A stretch of DNA of 36,706 bases, taken from Chloroflexota bacterium (GTDB taxonomy: Bacteria > Chloroflexota > UBA11872). The notes beneath the pieces are model-generated. The model searched no databases. It was not told the origin of the DNA and saw nothing but the letters and a program-made list of their open reading frames with translations. This document shows, in pieces, positions 1 to 8,232 of this stretch (position 1 is its first letter; every line of letters starts with the position of its first letter). The DNA lies in NCBI GenBank assembly GCA_028874315.1, contig JAPPKM010000138.1:1-36706 (forward strand), read 5' to 3'. Position numbers and translations under genes: made by a program.

Positions 1-333
1 CCCTTCCGGCGGGGGGGGGGGTTTATTCGGCCATGGGGGCGTGGGCGGGGGCTTGTTCTTGCGCGAAACCGCCCGGGGCGGGGTCGTGCCTTCCCTGCCG
101 GGGGCCAGCGGCGGCCAGGCAACGAGCGTGCGCGATGAGCGTCAAAACCAGTGTTATGTCTAGTAATTTGGCGTAATTTGGGACCCTTCCTTATAATTAC
201 GCCTTAGTGCCGCATCCGGCACGAAACTCCGACCACTTCCTACCCACAACGTCGCGCCCCTTAACTTGCGCCGGCGCTGACTGCGACCCGCCGGTGCGCG
301 CCGTCCGCGCTCCCCTGTCAGGACTAAACCACT
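1..333. other. Non-coding leader region at window start
   Basis: No convincing gene is visible here. The first ~120 bases are very G-rich on this strand, with an uninterrupted run of 11 G at 11-21, and may be low-quality or contig-edge sequence. From about 140 onward the composition becomes locally AT-rich and holds the promoter annotated at 163-197. An open frame on the opposite strand across 160-723 has no recognisable product and runs antisense into the glycosidase, so I treat it as spurious. Confidence 0.6.
163..197 (+). promoter_or_regulatory. Sigma70-type promoter with overlapping tandem direct repeat
   Basis: A perfect TATAAT lies at 192-197. An 18-nt spacer separates it from TTGGCG at 168-173 (4 of 6 matches to TTGACA). 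The -35 element sits inside two head-to-tail copies of GTAATTTGG at 163-171 and 173-181, spaced exactly 10 bp, so the two copies face the same side of the helix. This would give a transcript starting near 204, about 130 nt before the glycosidase start. The AT-rich patch contrasts with its GC-rich surroundings. Promoter function and a regulator binding the repeat are inferences. Confidence 0.6.
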
Positions 334-3300
334 GTGAGCCGAGCACTTGATCGCCTGCGAACGGCGTTTGTCAAAGTCGACCGTGATTATGCGCCGCTGG
401 CGCTCTGGTTCTGGAATGGCCGCCTGCACGAAGCGGAGCTCGGTCGACAGATCCGGGAATTCGCGGACAAGGGCATCGGCGGGGTGTTCCTGCACGCCCG
501 CGAGAGCCTGCAAACGCCGTATTTCGAGGAGCGTTGGTGGGACGCGGTTGAATTTGCGGTGCGCAAGGGTCGGGAGGCCGGACTCAAGACCTGGATCTAC
601 GACGAATACGCCTGGCCCAGCGGACCGGCGGGATCGCCGGGCGGCCGCAATGGGCAGACCGAGTCCGCCGTCCTGTCGCAGGGCAGCCAGCACTACGCCA
701 AGACACTGACCCGGATGATCCACGAGGTCGAAGGCCCGGCCGAAGTGGCGCTGGAAGGCCGGTTCCCGGCCGGGAACCGGCTGGTCCAGGTCGCCGCCCG
801 CCTGGACGCCGAGGGCGACCTGGACCCCGAGACGTTGGTGGACGTAACCAAAGAAACCACCTGGGTTTGCCCCGAGGGCACGTGGCGCGTGCTGAGCTTT
901 TCCGTTCGCACGATTGAGGACCGTATCGACTACTTGCGCCCGGCGACGGTCAAGGCGTTTCTGGATGCCGCCTACGAACGGTATGCCGAGCGCTACAAGG
1001 GCGACTTTGGGGATGCCATTCCGGGCGTGTTCTTCGACGAGCCCTACATCAGCGCGGAGCCCCTGCCCTGGACCGACGACCTTCCGGAGCGGTTCAAGCA
1101 GAAGACGGGCTACGACTTGCTGACGTCACTCCCGCTGCTGGTGCTGCGCGGCGGGAACTCCACGGTCAGAGTCAGGTGCGACTTCTACGAAACCGTAGCC
1201 GAGCTGTACGAGGAGGCCTGGTTCGCCCAGATCGGCGACTGGTGCCGGCGGCACGGCCTGGAGTGGACGGGCCACACGGAAGAGCACGTGGCCTCGCATC
1301 CGGCGCGGCAGGGCAACTATTTCCTCGGGATGCGGCATCTCACGATTCCGGGCAGCGATCATCACGGCTTTCGCTATTCGCGGCCGCGGACGGTTCAAGC
1401 GGCCGAGGTCAAGCCGGCCGTGTCCGTCGCCGCGATGGCAGGGCGGGATCGGGTGATGGCCGAAGCGTTTGGCGGCGCCGGCTGGGGCCTCACCCTGGAC
1501 GAGCTACGGCACGGCGCCAACCTGCTGGCCGCCTACGGCGTGAACATGCAGGTCTTGCACGGGTTGTTCTACTCGATGGCCACCGCCGAAGCCGCCGACG
1601 ACTGGCCACCCAGCCTGGGGCACCAGAACCCCTATTGGCCGAACTTCAAAGGCATGTCGGATTACATCGCCCGTCTGTCGGCGGTTATTGGGCATTCGAG
1701 GTCCGCAAGCACCGTGGGTGTGCTGTATCCGTGGACCAGCATTGCCGCCAACACCGCCGACGGGCGTCCCAACGCCCGGGCGCGGGCCATTGCCGAAGCC
1801 TACGAAGGGCTGATCGATGGTCTCAGCGACGCCAGTATCGACGTTCAAGTCGTGGACGAGCGGTTCATCAGCCACGGTCAGGCGCGATTGGAGAACGGGC
1901 GGCTGCGACAGGGCGCGCTCACCATCACGACCCTGATCCTGCCGCCGACGCCGGTGATCAGCCCGCAGGCCATGCGGCGCCTGGGCGCGTTTGTGCGCTC
2001 GGGCGGCGACCTGGTCGTGATGGGCGAGCGCCCGTCCGGCAGCAGCGAAGGCGGCTGGCGGCACCGCCCGATCACGCGAGCCGTGGGCACGCTCTTCCGC
2101 GACGCCTCGTCCACGGTGGAAGGGGCCGTGATCGGCAAGGGCCGAACCCACCAGATTTCCGAAGAACTGCCGGAGGCAATCGAGCGCATTGCGGCCATCC
2201 TGTCGCCGGGGACCACGGTCGACAGCGATGCCGACGTGATTGCGGTTCCACGGCGGCTGGACGGCGCCGAGGTGCTGTTCATCGTCAACCGATCCGCCGC
2301 GAACACGACGGCGACGATCGGAACGGACGTGCCGGGACGACCCGAGGTCTGGAACCCCGAAACGGGCGAGACCGAGGCGCTCTCCATTACGGGCACGCGG
2401 GGGAAGCGGCGATTCAAGCTCGACTTGCTGCCGCATGCGGCCCGCGTGGTGGTCTTCGACACGTCCGTCCGCGCATCTCGGACGCGAGTGCCCCGGCCGA
2501 AGAAGGTGGAGGCCAAGGACCTGGAGTTCAAGACCGACTGGACTTTCGCCCTGGACGGCGGCATTCCGACCGGCCAGGGATCGATCCGACGTTCCGAGTT
2601 GCCCGTGATGCGGGTTGCCAGCTTCAAGCTGGGCGCGGGCCGCCTGGAGCAGCTGCGCGACCCGGCGTTTGACGACTCCGAGTGGCCGGAGACCTGGTTG
2701 GCGCGAGCCGGAGCCGACACCGTGGGCAACTGGCGAGCCAGCTGGATCACCGGCGTTCGCAAGCATGGGGGCTGGGCCGTCAAGCGCACGAGCGACCAGC
2801 ATCGGCGCTTGCGATTCCGGCGGACGCTGGAGCTGACGGAACCGCCGATCAAGGCGTGGGGGACGTTCGTGGGCGTGGACCGCGTGACCGTGTATATGAA
2901 CGGCACCCAACTCGGCGAGTCCGAGGACTGGTCCAGCCCGGTGACCTACAACATCATGCCGTACCTGCGGCCGGGCCAGAACACCATCGTGGCCGACGTG
3001 GAGTGTGTCTCGGACGCGCCGATTTCATTCCTGTTCGAAGGCCAGATCGACCTTCGCTCGGGCGGGTCCATCGTGATCGTGTCCGACGAATCCTGGGACG
3101 TGCAGGCTCCGCCAACGGAAGTGTGGTCGGGACTGGACTTTGAGCGCGACACCCCGTTGGTGACCTGGGAGCGGGGACGTCCGCCGGTCGAGCCCTGGCG
3201 GCACATTCCGCTCCTGGGCGAGCCGGTTGCCTTCCCGCGCACGGTCGTCTATCGCCAGCGTCTGCCCGTGGGGTGCGTCGGCATCGGGATTCCAAACATC

Positions 3301-3855
3301 AAGGGAACCCACAAGGTGTATGTGGACGTTCGGGAACGTACCCCGGACATCCAGGGCATCTACAACATCACGACAGGCCGGCTCCTCACGGTCGAGATCG
3401 AGGCGGCCGACTTCTCCAACGGCATCCTGGCGCCGCTGACACTCTTCACGCGCCCCACGACGATTGCTCTGCAGCCATGGGCGAACTTCGGCTACGGCTG
3501 GTTCTCGGGCTCGGGCACGTACGAACGCAGCTTTGAGCTGACGGCGGAGCAGGCGAATTCGACGATCACGCTGGACCTGGGCGACGTGCGGCATCACGCC
3601 GAGGTTTTCGTCAACAACCGGCGGGTGGATGTCCGGCTCTGGTCGCCCTACAGCTTTGATTTGAGCGGCTTCGTGCAGACTGGATCCAACAACCTGCGGG
3701 TGCGGGTGAGCAATCTGTACGCCAACGAAATGCGCTGGAAGCGGGACGAGACGAAGATGGGCAACCCCTGGCACCGCTACTGGCACGAGGACAACATCGA
3801 GGCGGAGTCCCTGGTTTCGGGGCTGCTCGGCCCGGTCCAACTGCGTGTGAGCTAG
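334..3855 (+). CDS. GH106-like glycoside hydrolase (alpha-L-rhamnosidase-type)
   Basis: This 1173-residue protein starts at GTG, with AGGA 10 nt upstream. The N-terminal part (about 20-430) shows the layout of GH106-type enzymes: PLALWFWNG near residue 23, a helix followed by GIGGVFLHAR, WIYDEYAWPSG, an acidic FFDEPY motif, TGHTEEH, and an EAFGGAGWGLT/GVNMQVLHG segment typical of the catalytic barrel. About 455-620 resembles the flavodoxin-like domain found in large glycosidases. Two galactose-binding-like beta-sandwiches follow, near 825-920 (VYMNG...) and 1046-1165 (LGDVRHHAEVFVNNRRV...LRVRVSNLY). No signal peptide is visible, so it may act in the cytoplasm or leave by another route. The family assignment rests on motif memory. 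The substrate (rhamnosides or another plant or algal glycan) is not established. It has its own promoter upstream and ends convergently on the DUF3105 gene. Confidence 0.75.
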   Translation: MSRALDRLRTAFVKVDRDYAPLALWFWNGRLHEAELGRQIREFADKGIGGVFLHARESLQTPYFEERWWDAVEFAVRKGREAGLKTWIYDEYAWPSGPAGSPGGRNGQTESAVLSQGSQHYAKTLTRMIHEVEGPAEVALEGRFPAGNRLVQVAARLDAEGDLDPETLVDVTKETTWVCPEGTWRVLSFSVRTIEDRIDYLRPATVKAFLDAAYERYAERYKGDFGDAIPGVFFDEPYISAEPLPWTDDLPERFKQKTGYDLLTSLPLLVLRGGNSTVRVRCDFYETVAELYEEAWFAQIGDWCRRHGLEWTGHTEEHVASHPARQGNYFLGMRHLTIPGSDHHGFRYSRPRTVQAAEVKPAVSVAAMAGRDRVMAEAFGGAGWGLTLDELRHGANLLAAYGVNMQVLHGLFYSMATAEAADDWPPSLGHQNPYWPNFKGMSDYIARLSAVIGHSRSASTVGVLYPWTSIAANTADGRPNARARAIAEAYEGLIDGLSDASIDVQVVDERFISHGQARLENGRLRQGALTITTLILPPTPVISPQAMRRLGAFVRSGGDLVVMGERPSGSSEGGWRHRPITRAVGTLFRDASSTVEGAVIGKGRTHQISEELPEAIERIAAILSPGTTVDSDADVIAVPRRLDGAEVLFIVNRSAANTTATIGTDVPGRPEVWNPETGETEALSITGTRGKRRFKLDLLPHAARVVVFDTSVRASRTRVPRPKKVEAKDLEFKTDWTFALDGGIPTGQGSIRRSELPVMRVASFKLGAGRLEQLRDPAFDDSEWPETWLARAGADTVGNWRASWITGVRKHGGWAVKRTSDQHRRLRFRRTLELTEPPIKAWGTFVGVDRVTVYMNGTQLGESEDWSSPVTYNIMPYLRPGQNTIVADVECVSDAPISFLFEGQIDLRSGGSIVIVSDESWDVQAPPTEVWSGLDFERDTPLVTWERGRPPVEPWRHIPLLGEPVAFPRTVVYRQRLPVGCVGIGIPNIKGTHKVYVDVRERTPDIQGIYNITTGRLLTVEIEAADFSNGILAPLTLFTRPTTIALQPWANFGYGWFSGSGTYERSFELTAEQANSTITLDLGDVRHHAEVFVNNRRVDVRLWSPYSFDLSGFVQTGSNNLRVRVSNLYANEMRWKRDETKMGNPWHRYWHEDNIEAESLVSGLLGPVQLRVS

Positions 3856-4520
3856 CCGCCTCCACCGGATGGCGCCGCCTGGGGTTGCCCCAGGCCGGCG
3901 TAGTTGCGCACGAAGTTGTAGACGCGGCCCTTGTCGTAGGAGTCCAGGTGCTCGATGCGGCCCCAGGCCGTCAGCGCCACGGCCGTCTCCGCCGGCAGGC
4001 TGGCGTCCGGCTGCACGATCACGTCGTGCCCTTCGAACTCGGCCGCCAGTTGCCGCATCTCGGTGTTCAGGCCGGCGTCGCCGAAGTGGACGATCACGAA
4101 GCCCCGGGAGAGGTTGGCGACCTGGACTTCGTCGGGCAGGGTGTCGGTCCGGTAGCCGTGGCCGGCCAACTGGGTCACGTGCGGGCCGGAGGTGGGCGGG
4201 TCGGTGGCGTAAGGCTCGTGCGGGTCGTTGACCGAGTTCAGAATCGTGGCGGCCTGCTGGTCCGTCTCCTGGCCGGGGCCCGGCGGGCTGGCCTGATTGA
4301 GGCAATACAAGTTGAGCGGGATAAAGAGGGCCATGACGGCCAGCATGTACAACCAGAATCCACGACCCAGGCCGCCCTTTTGCTGATTGCCTTTACTGTC
4401 CTTGCGCTGCTCGCGCTGCTTGCTCTTGCCCGAGTTTGACGTCCGACTGCTCGTGCCCGCGGCGCTGGACTGGCCGCCACCGGACTGGCGGCGGGTGCGA
4501 CGACGGCGGCGCGATGCCAT
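3852..4520 (-). CDS. DUF3105 family membrane-anchored protein
   Basis: This 222-residue protein has a very basic, Ser/Gly/Gln-rich N-terminus (residues 1-52), one membrane helix at about 55-74 (FWLYMLAVMALFIPLNLYCL), and an extracytoplasmic DUF3105 domain at about 100-212. The family signature YATDPPTSGPH is followed by a conserved LSRGFVIVHF strand and ALTAWGRIEHLDSYD. The biochemical function of DUF3105 is unknown; it is widespread in actinobacterial and Chloroflexota membranes. The C-terminus is Pro/Gly-rich and ends in GGGG. Its TAG stop overlaps the TAG stop of the opposing glycosidase on the 4-bp palindrome CTAG at 3852-3855. A TATACT hexamer on this strand (4555 to 4550) could be its -10, but I see no good -35. 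Confidence 0.8.
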   Translation of the reverse strand: MASRRRRRTRRQSGGGQSSAAGTSSRTSNSGKSKQREQRKDSKGNQQKGGLGRGFWLYMLAVMALFIPLNLYCLNQASPPGPGQETDQQAATILNSVNDPHEPYATDPPTSGPHVTQLAGHGYRTDTLPDEVQVANLSRGFVIVHFGDAGLNTEMRQLAAEFEGHDVIVQPDASLPAETAVALTAWGRIEHLDSYDKGRVYNFVRNYAGLGQPQAAPSGGGG

Positions 4521-4629
4521 AGGGGTTCACCTGCGGATGAGATGCCGCGAGTATAGGGAAGTTCGCCGTCAGTCTCGGTACTATTGCGCGTTCGCGCGCC
4601 TGAGGCTATCGCCGCGTGAATCTTCACCT

Positions 4630-6468
4630 GTGCATCTGACGTCCGCCACGTTTCGAATCGGCCGCCGATCTGTCCTGGCAGCTGCGGCGCTCAGCCTTCC
4701 TGCGCTGTTCGCTCGCCGGGCGGGCGCGTTGCCCGGGATCGGCGGCGTTAAGGTCAGCCGCGTCGCGTACGACTCGGCACTCGGCCACAACATCGCCGAT
4801 CTTTCCGTCAACCTCGACGGGGTTGCACACAACGCCTCGCTGCTGACCTACTACACCGCCTCGGGCGGGCTTCGGCGGTGGGGCCACGCCGTCTCCGAAC
4901 CGGCGATCGAAAACGGCCTGTTGGTCCAGTACTTCCAACGTGGCGTGATGGAGTGGTCCGGGGAATCTGCGGGGGCCGGACCCAGGCCGCGCCTGGTGTG
5001 GGACTTCATTGGCGGCGGCCTGGCCGGTAGCCCCGATCTTGGCGCCGAAGCCGGAACCACGAATCCCCATGCAGGCACGGCCATCGGTCCGTTCGGACAT
5101 ATCGTGTCGAACACGTCCGTCGAGGGCGACGACATTGGGTTTCTCGACGCCTTTCTTGCGCTGGGTGGCGCGGACGGACTTGGCTTCCCCAAGACCGAGG
5201 CCCGCCGGGACACAGGCGAGCCGGGCACCGTGATCGACCCGACGGCCGAGCCAGGCGCGATCAGGCAGTACTTTCAGGCCGGCGTGCTGGAGTTTGCTCC
5301 GGGCCGTTCGCAGCCGGTGCGCTTGCGGTTGAGCGGCGACGTGGTCCGGAACCGCGTCTACCCTGCCGGCCTCTGGACGATGATCCGAAGTTTCAGGTCT
5401 GCCGACCGGCTGGGCGTTGGTGACCGGATCGAGCTGGAGCCCCTCCAACGCCACCTCGGCGTGGTGGCCACTGGCGCACCCCGCGCTGCGGCGGGCTTCA
5501 CGATCGAACTGCTGCTGGATACGGCCGACATCGGCTTACCGGTAGCCCTGGCGTTTAGTCCCGACGATCGGCTCTACATTTCGATGTCGAGCAACGCGAT
5601 TCTGACGCACTCGGGCGTCGCCGGGAGCGAGGAGCCGGTTGTCTTTGCGGAGGGGCTGGATCCGCTGGGGGTGGACGAGCCGCGGGGCGTGGCGTTCATC
5701 GGTGACGCGGTGTACGCCTCGGTGCGACGGAAGATCATCCGACTGCGCGATACGAGCGGCACGGGCGCCGCGGATGAGTCCGTGGAGATCCTGACCGGCC
5801 TGCCGGAACGGGCCGAGTTATTCCACCGCAACAACGGCATTGAGGTGGGACCGGACGGCCAGCTGTACGTGGCCGTCGGCAGCACCAGCAACCGCGGTGA
5901 AGTGCCGGACACTGCGTACTCCGGCACGATTCTGCGCCTTGCGCCCGACGGGTCGCGCGTTGAGGTGGTGGCGCGCGGATTCCGAAATCCGTTCGACCTT
6001 GCGTTCGCACCGAACGGCGAACTCTTTTGCACCGACAACGCCCCCGACACTCCGGTGCGCACGGCCGACGACGCGCCGGATGAACTGAACCATGTCATTG
6101 AAGGCCGCGACTACGGGCATCCGATGTACTGGGACGAGCTTCCGCAGGATTCATCCATCGAGGAACCCGTGGCGGCGCTGCCGGCGCACGCCGCGGCTGG
6201 CGGCATTTCGTTCTTTACGGGGACGCAGGCGGGCGAGTTTGAGGGCGACGCCCTGATCGCAACCTGGGGGCCGGGACTGGGCCGCAGTTCCTATACGCAC
6301 AACGTCCTGCGCGTCAGCCTGGAGCCGCAGGGCGAGACCTACACCGGCGAAGTTCATCCGTTCGTGACCGGACTCGACCGCCCCACCGACGTCGTCATCG
6401 CGCCCGACGGCGCGGTTGTCATCAGCGATCACGTGGGAAAGAAGATTTACAGGGTCTCGCGCAGCTAG
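4630..6468 (+). CDS. Tat-exported glucose/sorbosone dehydrogenase-like beta-propeller protein
   Basis: I choose GTG at 4630 (612 residues) because it places a twin-arginine signal (IGRRSVLAAAALSLPALF) at the N-terminus. The open frame continues upstream into the divergent gene without conserved sequence. Residues ~80-109 and ~172-222 hold two copies of a module ending QYFQRGVMEW and QYFQAGVLEF, the second containing DGLGFPKTEA; this module is common in exported Chloroflexota proteins. From ~290 to the end is a six-bladed propeller of the PQQ-type sugar dehydrogenase (GSDH) family: NNGIEVGPDGQLYVAVGS, GFRNPFDLAFAPNGELFCTDN, ELNHVIEGRDYGHP and LDRPTDVVIAPDGAVVISDH. Expected role: quinoprotein oxidation of a sugar or aldose outside the membrane. 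Cofactor and substrate cannot be read from the sequence, and some family members have no proven dehydrogenase activity. Confidence 0.8.
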   Translation: MHLTSATFRIGRRSVLAAAALSLPALFARRAGALPGIGGVKVSRVAYDSALGHNIADLSVNLDGVAHNASLLTYYTASGGLRRWGHAVSEPAIENGLLVQYFQRGVMEWSGESAGAGPRPRLVWDFIGGGLAGSPDLGAEAGTTNPHAGTAIGPFGHIVSNTSVEGDDIGFLDAFLALGGADGLGFPKTEARRDTGEPGTVIDPTAEPGAIRQYFQAGVLEFAPGRSQPVRLRLSGDVVRNRVYPAGLWTMIRSFRSADRLGVGDRIELEPLQRHLGVVATGAPRAAAGFTIELLLDTADIGLPVALAFSPDDRLYISMSSNAILTHSGVAGSEEPVVFAEGLDPLGVDEPRGVAFIGDAVYASVRRKIIRLRDTSGTGAADESVEILTGLPERAELFHRNNGIEVGPDGQLYVAVGSTSNRGEVPDTAYSGTILRLAPDGSRVEVVARGFRNPFDLAFAPNGELFCTDNAPDTPVRTADDAPDELNHVIEGRDYGHPMYWDELPQDSSIEEPVAALPAHAAAGGISFFTGTQAGEFEGDALIATWGPGLGRSSYTHNVLRVSLEPQGETYTGEVHPFVTGLDRPTDVVIAPDGAVVISDHVGKKIYRVSRS

Positions 6469-6555
6469 GAAGCTTCAGGCAAATTTGGACGGTGCATCTC
6501 GCGCCCCGCTGCATGTGGATCCTCTCGCGCCCAGGCCGCCTGGAACCGTAGAGAG

Positions 6556-6870
6556 CTATGGTGCCGGCCGCCAGTTCAGCGCCCGCTCCAGGTTGGCCAG
6601 GTACTCAGCGAAGGCGCTGCGGCCCTCTGGTGTGGCCTCGAGCCAGGTGCGTGGCTTGACGCCCTCGAACTCCTTCGCGATGACCAGGTAGCCGGCGTCT
6701 TCGAGCTTGCGCAGATGCGTAGTCAGGTTGCCGCCCGTGAGGCGGAGCGTCTGCTGAATAAACCCGTAGGCCAGGCGGTCGCTCGCGGGCTGACCAACCA
6801 ACATCGTCATGATCCGCAGGCGCGTGGACTGGTGAATGGTCTCGTTGAGGACGATCGCTTCGTCGGTCAA
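6556..6870 (-). CDS. Winged-helix transcriptional regulator (HTH_27/ArsR-MarR-like)
   Basis: This small DNA-binding protein of about 104 residues has the pattern LNETIHQSTRLRIMTMLVG, then a recognition region LTGGNLTTHLRKLEDAGYL, then a beta-wing with EFEGVKPRTWLEATPEG. That layout is typical of single-domain winged-helix regulators related to PF13601. The start shown is TTG at 6870, with GGAG 9 nt upstream; it overlaps the TGA of the preceding membrane protein gene in a TTGA junction, suggesting translational coupling. A GTG at 6894 giving 112 residues is the alternative but lacks a visible ribosome binding site. It is co-transcribed with the upstream membrane protein and probably controls the palindrome at 7545-7559. 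No effector-binding domain is present. Confidence 0.8.
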   Translation of the reverse strand: MTDEAIVLNETIHQSTRLRIMTMLVGQPASDRLAYGFIQQTLRLTGGNLTTHLRKLEDAGYLVIAKEFEGVKPRTWLEATPEGRSAFAEYLANLERALNWRPAP

Positions 6871-7502
6871 CGGCTGTCGCTCCAGCGAATCCACGCGGCG
6901 CCCAGGCTGACCACGAGCAGCGTTGCGGCAGCCGAGATCGGTATTGCGGCATCGCCCGCGAAGTGGCTGGACAGGTAGAAGGGAGCGGCAAAACCCACCC
7001 CCACGGCAGCGAGTACGGGACGGTGCATGATGCCGAACAGGGTATAGCCGAGGGCGACGATGCCTATGGAGACACGCGCGATCGTGATTCCCTCGACATC
7101 GGCGGTCCACAGGCCGGCCGCCGCGGGAACGATAAACGCCGCGCCGGTGACCGTCAGCCAGAAGAAAAACACGCGAAGCCCCGCGCGCTTCGAGGCTGCG
7201 CCCGCAGCGTTCCTGGCGCTCGCGCGGTGCCCCAGGATGGCGCTGGCGGCAAACCCGGCCGCTGTCAACACGCCCCACAGCGGCGCCGGGAACCACGGAC
7301 TTTCGGCGGCGAACTCGGGCGCCTGCGCCGAGATGGCGGATTGCCCAAGCAGGCCCAGGGCCACAATGACGCCCCAGAGCAGCATGATCGATTCCATGCC
7401 GGCGACGTACATGGAACTCCGCGCCCGGTCCATGGTGTCGTGGATGGCGTTCCAACTCTCTTCGGGCTGAGTTGCCGAAGTCTCGCGCTCGGCGTTCTGC
7501 AT
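6867..7502 (-). CDS. Multi-pass membrane protein paired with a winged-helix regulator
   Basis: This 211-residue protein starts at ATG 7502, with a good GGAAAGG ribosome binding site upstream. The soluble N-terminus (about 40 residues, including EESWNAIHDTMDRARSSMYVAG) is followed by five or six hydrophobic segments, beginning with SIMLLWGVIVALGLLGQ. Similar DUF-type membrane proteins encoded next to PF13601 regulators are common, and the regulator directly downstream overlaps it by 4 bp. I do not recognise a transport or enzyme signature. The unit is probably autoregulated through the operator-like palindrome 42 bp upstream of the start. A role as a sensor or accessory partner of the regulator is a guess. 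Confidence 0.7.
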   Translation of the reverse strand: MQNAERETSATQPEESWNAIHDTMDRARSSMYVAGMESIMLLWGVIVALGLLGQSAISAQAPEFAAESPWFPAPLWGVLTAAGFAASAILGHRASARNAAGAASKRAGLRVFFFWLTVTGAAFIVPAAAGLWTADVEGITIARVSIGIVALGYTLFGIMHRPVLAAVGVGFAAPFYLSSHFAGDAAIPISAAATLLVVSLGAAWIRWSDSR

Positions 7503-7544
7503 GGCGTGCCTTTCCGGCGTGGTCTGGGAGCGAGCCGGCCATAG

Positions 7545-7559
7545 GTTTGTATTACAAAC
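7545..7559. promoter_or_regulatory. Perfect operator-like palindrome GTTTGTA-T-TACAAAC
   Basis: A 7-bp perfect inverted repeat with a 1-bp centre lies 42 bp upstream of the membrane protein start, in a short AT-rich island within GC-rich sequence. On the minus strand the palindrome contains TAATAC, which could be a -10, with TTGGTC 15 nt further upstream as a possible -35. The position fits an operator for the winged-helix regulator encoded second in the same operon. Binding is inferred, not shown. Confidence 0.6.
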
Positions 7560-7732
7560 TAGTTTATTGGACCAAGAGCGCTCGGGCAACCGGCGGGGTT
7601 GCATCGCACATTGGAAATGTCGTCCACGGACCGTGACCCTGCGTTACACTTACGAAATTCGGGTGGCGCGTTGGACGCTTCCCTTCCGAGACGCAGCGGC
7701 CCACGCAGGGCCGGCGAGATCGATACCACCTA

Positions 7733-8005
7733 ATGGCTGTCACTTCACCCAAGCGCGAACTCCTCGACGAGCTTCGCTTGAACCCTGACGACACCGGCTC
7801 GGCGCCGGTGCAGATCGCGCTGCTCAGCGCCCGAATCGAAGAGCTCACCGAACATCTCAAGCAGCACAGGAAGGACAAGCACTCCCGCTACGGTCTGCTG
7901 AAGATGGTCGGGCGCCGGCGTCGGCTCCTGAAGTACCTCCAGGATCGCGACCCCGAGCGTTACCGACAGGTGATTGACAAGCTCCAGATTCGAGCGCGGC
8001 GCTAA
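7733..8005 (+). CDS. rpsO: 30S ribosomal protein S15
   Basis: This 90-residue protein has the full S15 signature: [50 protein letters not shown]. Length and start (ATG) match the family. It binds 16S rRNA and nucleates assembly of the platform of the small subunit. It is followed by an intrinsic terminator and then pnp, the classical rpsO-pnp arrangement. In other bacteria S15 represses its own translation through the leader; the 128-nt upstream region here could hold such an element, but I could not fold one with confidence. Confidence 0.97.
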   Translation: MAVTSPKRELLDELRLNPDDTGSAPVQIALLSARIEELTEHLKQHRKDKHSRYGLLKMVGRRRRLLKYLQDRDPERYRQVIDKLQIRARR

Positions 8006-8070
8006 CGCGCGTGACTACCTGGCGATACGCGGCACGCCGCCTCAGGCGCGGCGCGCACGCACGGATTGAT

Positions 8071-8106
8071 GAGCGGTCCGCTCCGAAGCCGGACCGCTTT
8101 TCTTTG
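8071..8106 (+). terminator. Intrinsic terminator between rpsO and pnp
   Basis: A perfect 9-bp stem AGCGGTCCG/CGGACCGCT (8072-8080 and 8090-8098) with a 9-nt loop runs into a T-rich tract TTTTCTTTGTT. It lies 66 nt past the rpsO stop and 127 nt before the pnp start. Because rpsO and pnp are often co-transcribed, it may act as a partial terminator or an RNA-processing site rather than a full stop. Confidence 0.85.
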
Positions 8107-8232
8107 TTGTAAACGGCTTCGGATCGGAACGCCGGGGGGACCTGACGGAAGAGCCAAGAGCCGAGGGCGCAACGCCGGTTGCGGGCTCGCTTCTTCGCTC
8201 TTCGTCCAGACCGCCGGCGAGGAGTGACCTGT

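Noticed and set aside
1504-2910. Long antisense frames inside the GH106-like gene
   Set aside because: High-GC shadows of a gene with clear domain order.
4570-4600. Possible promoter TACTAT for the propeller gene
   Set aside because: No -35 element at an acceptable distance; too weak to annotate.
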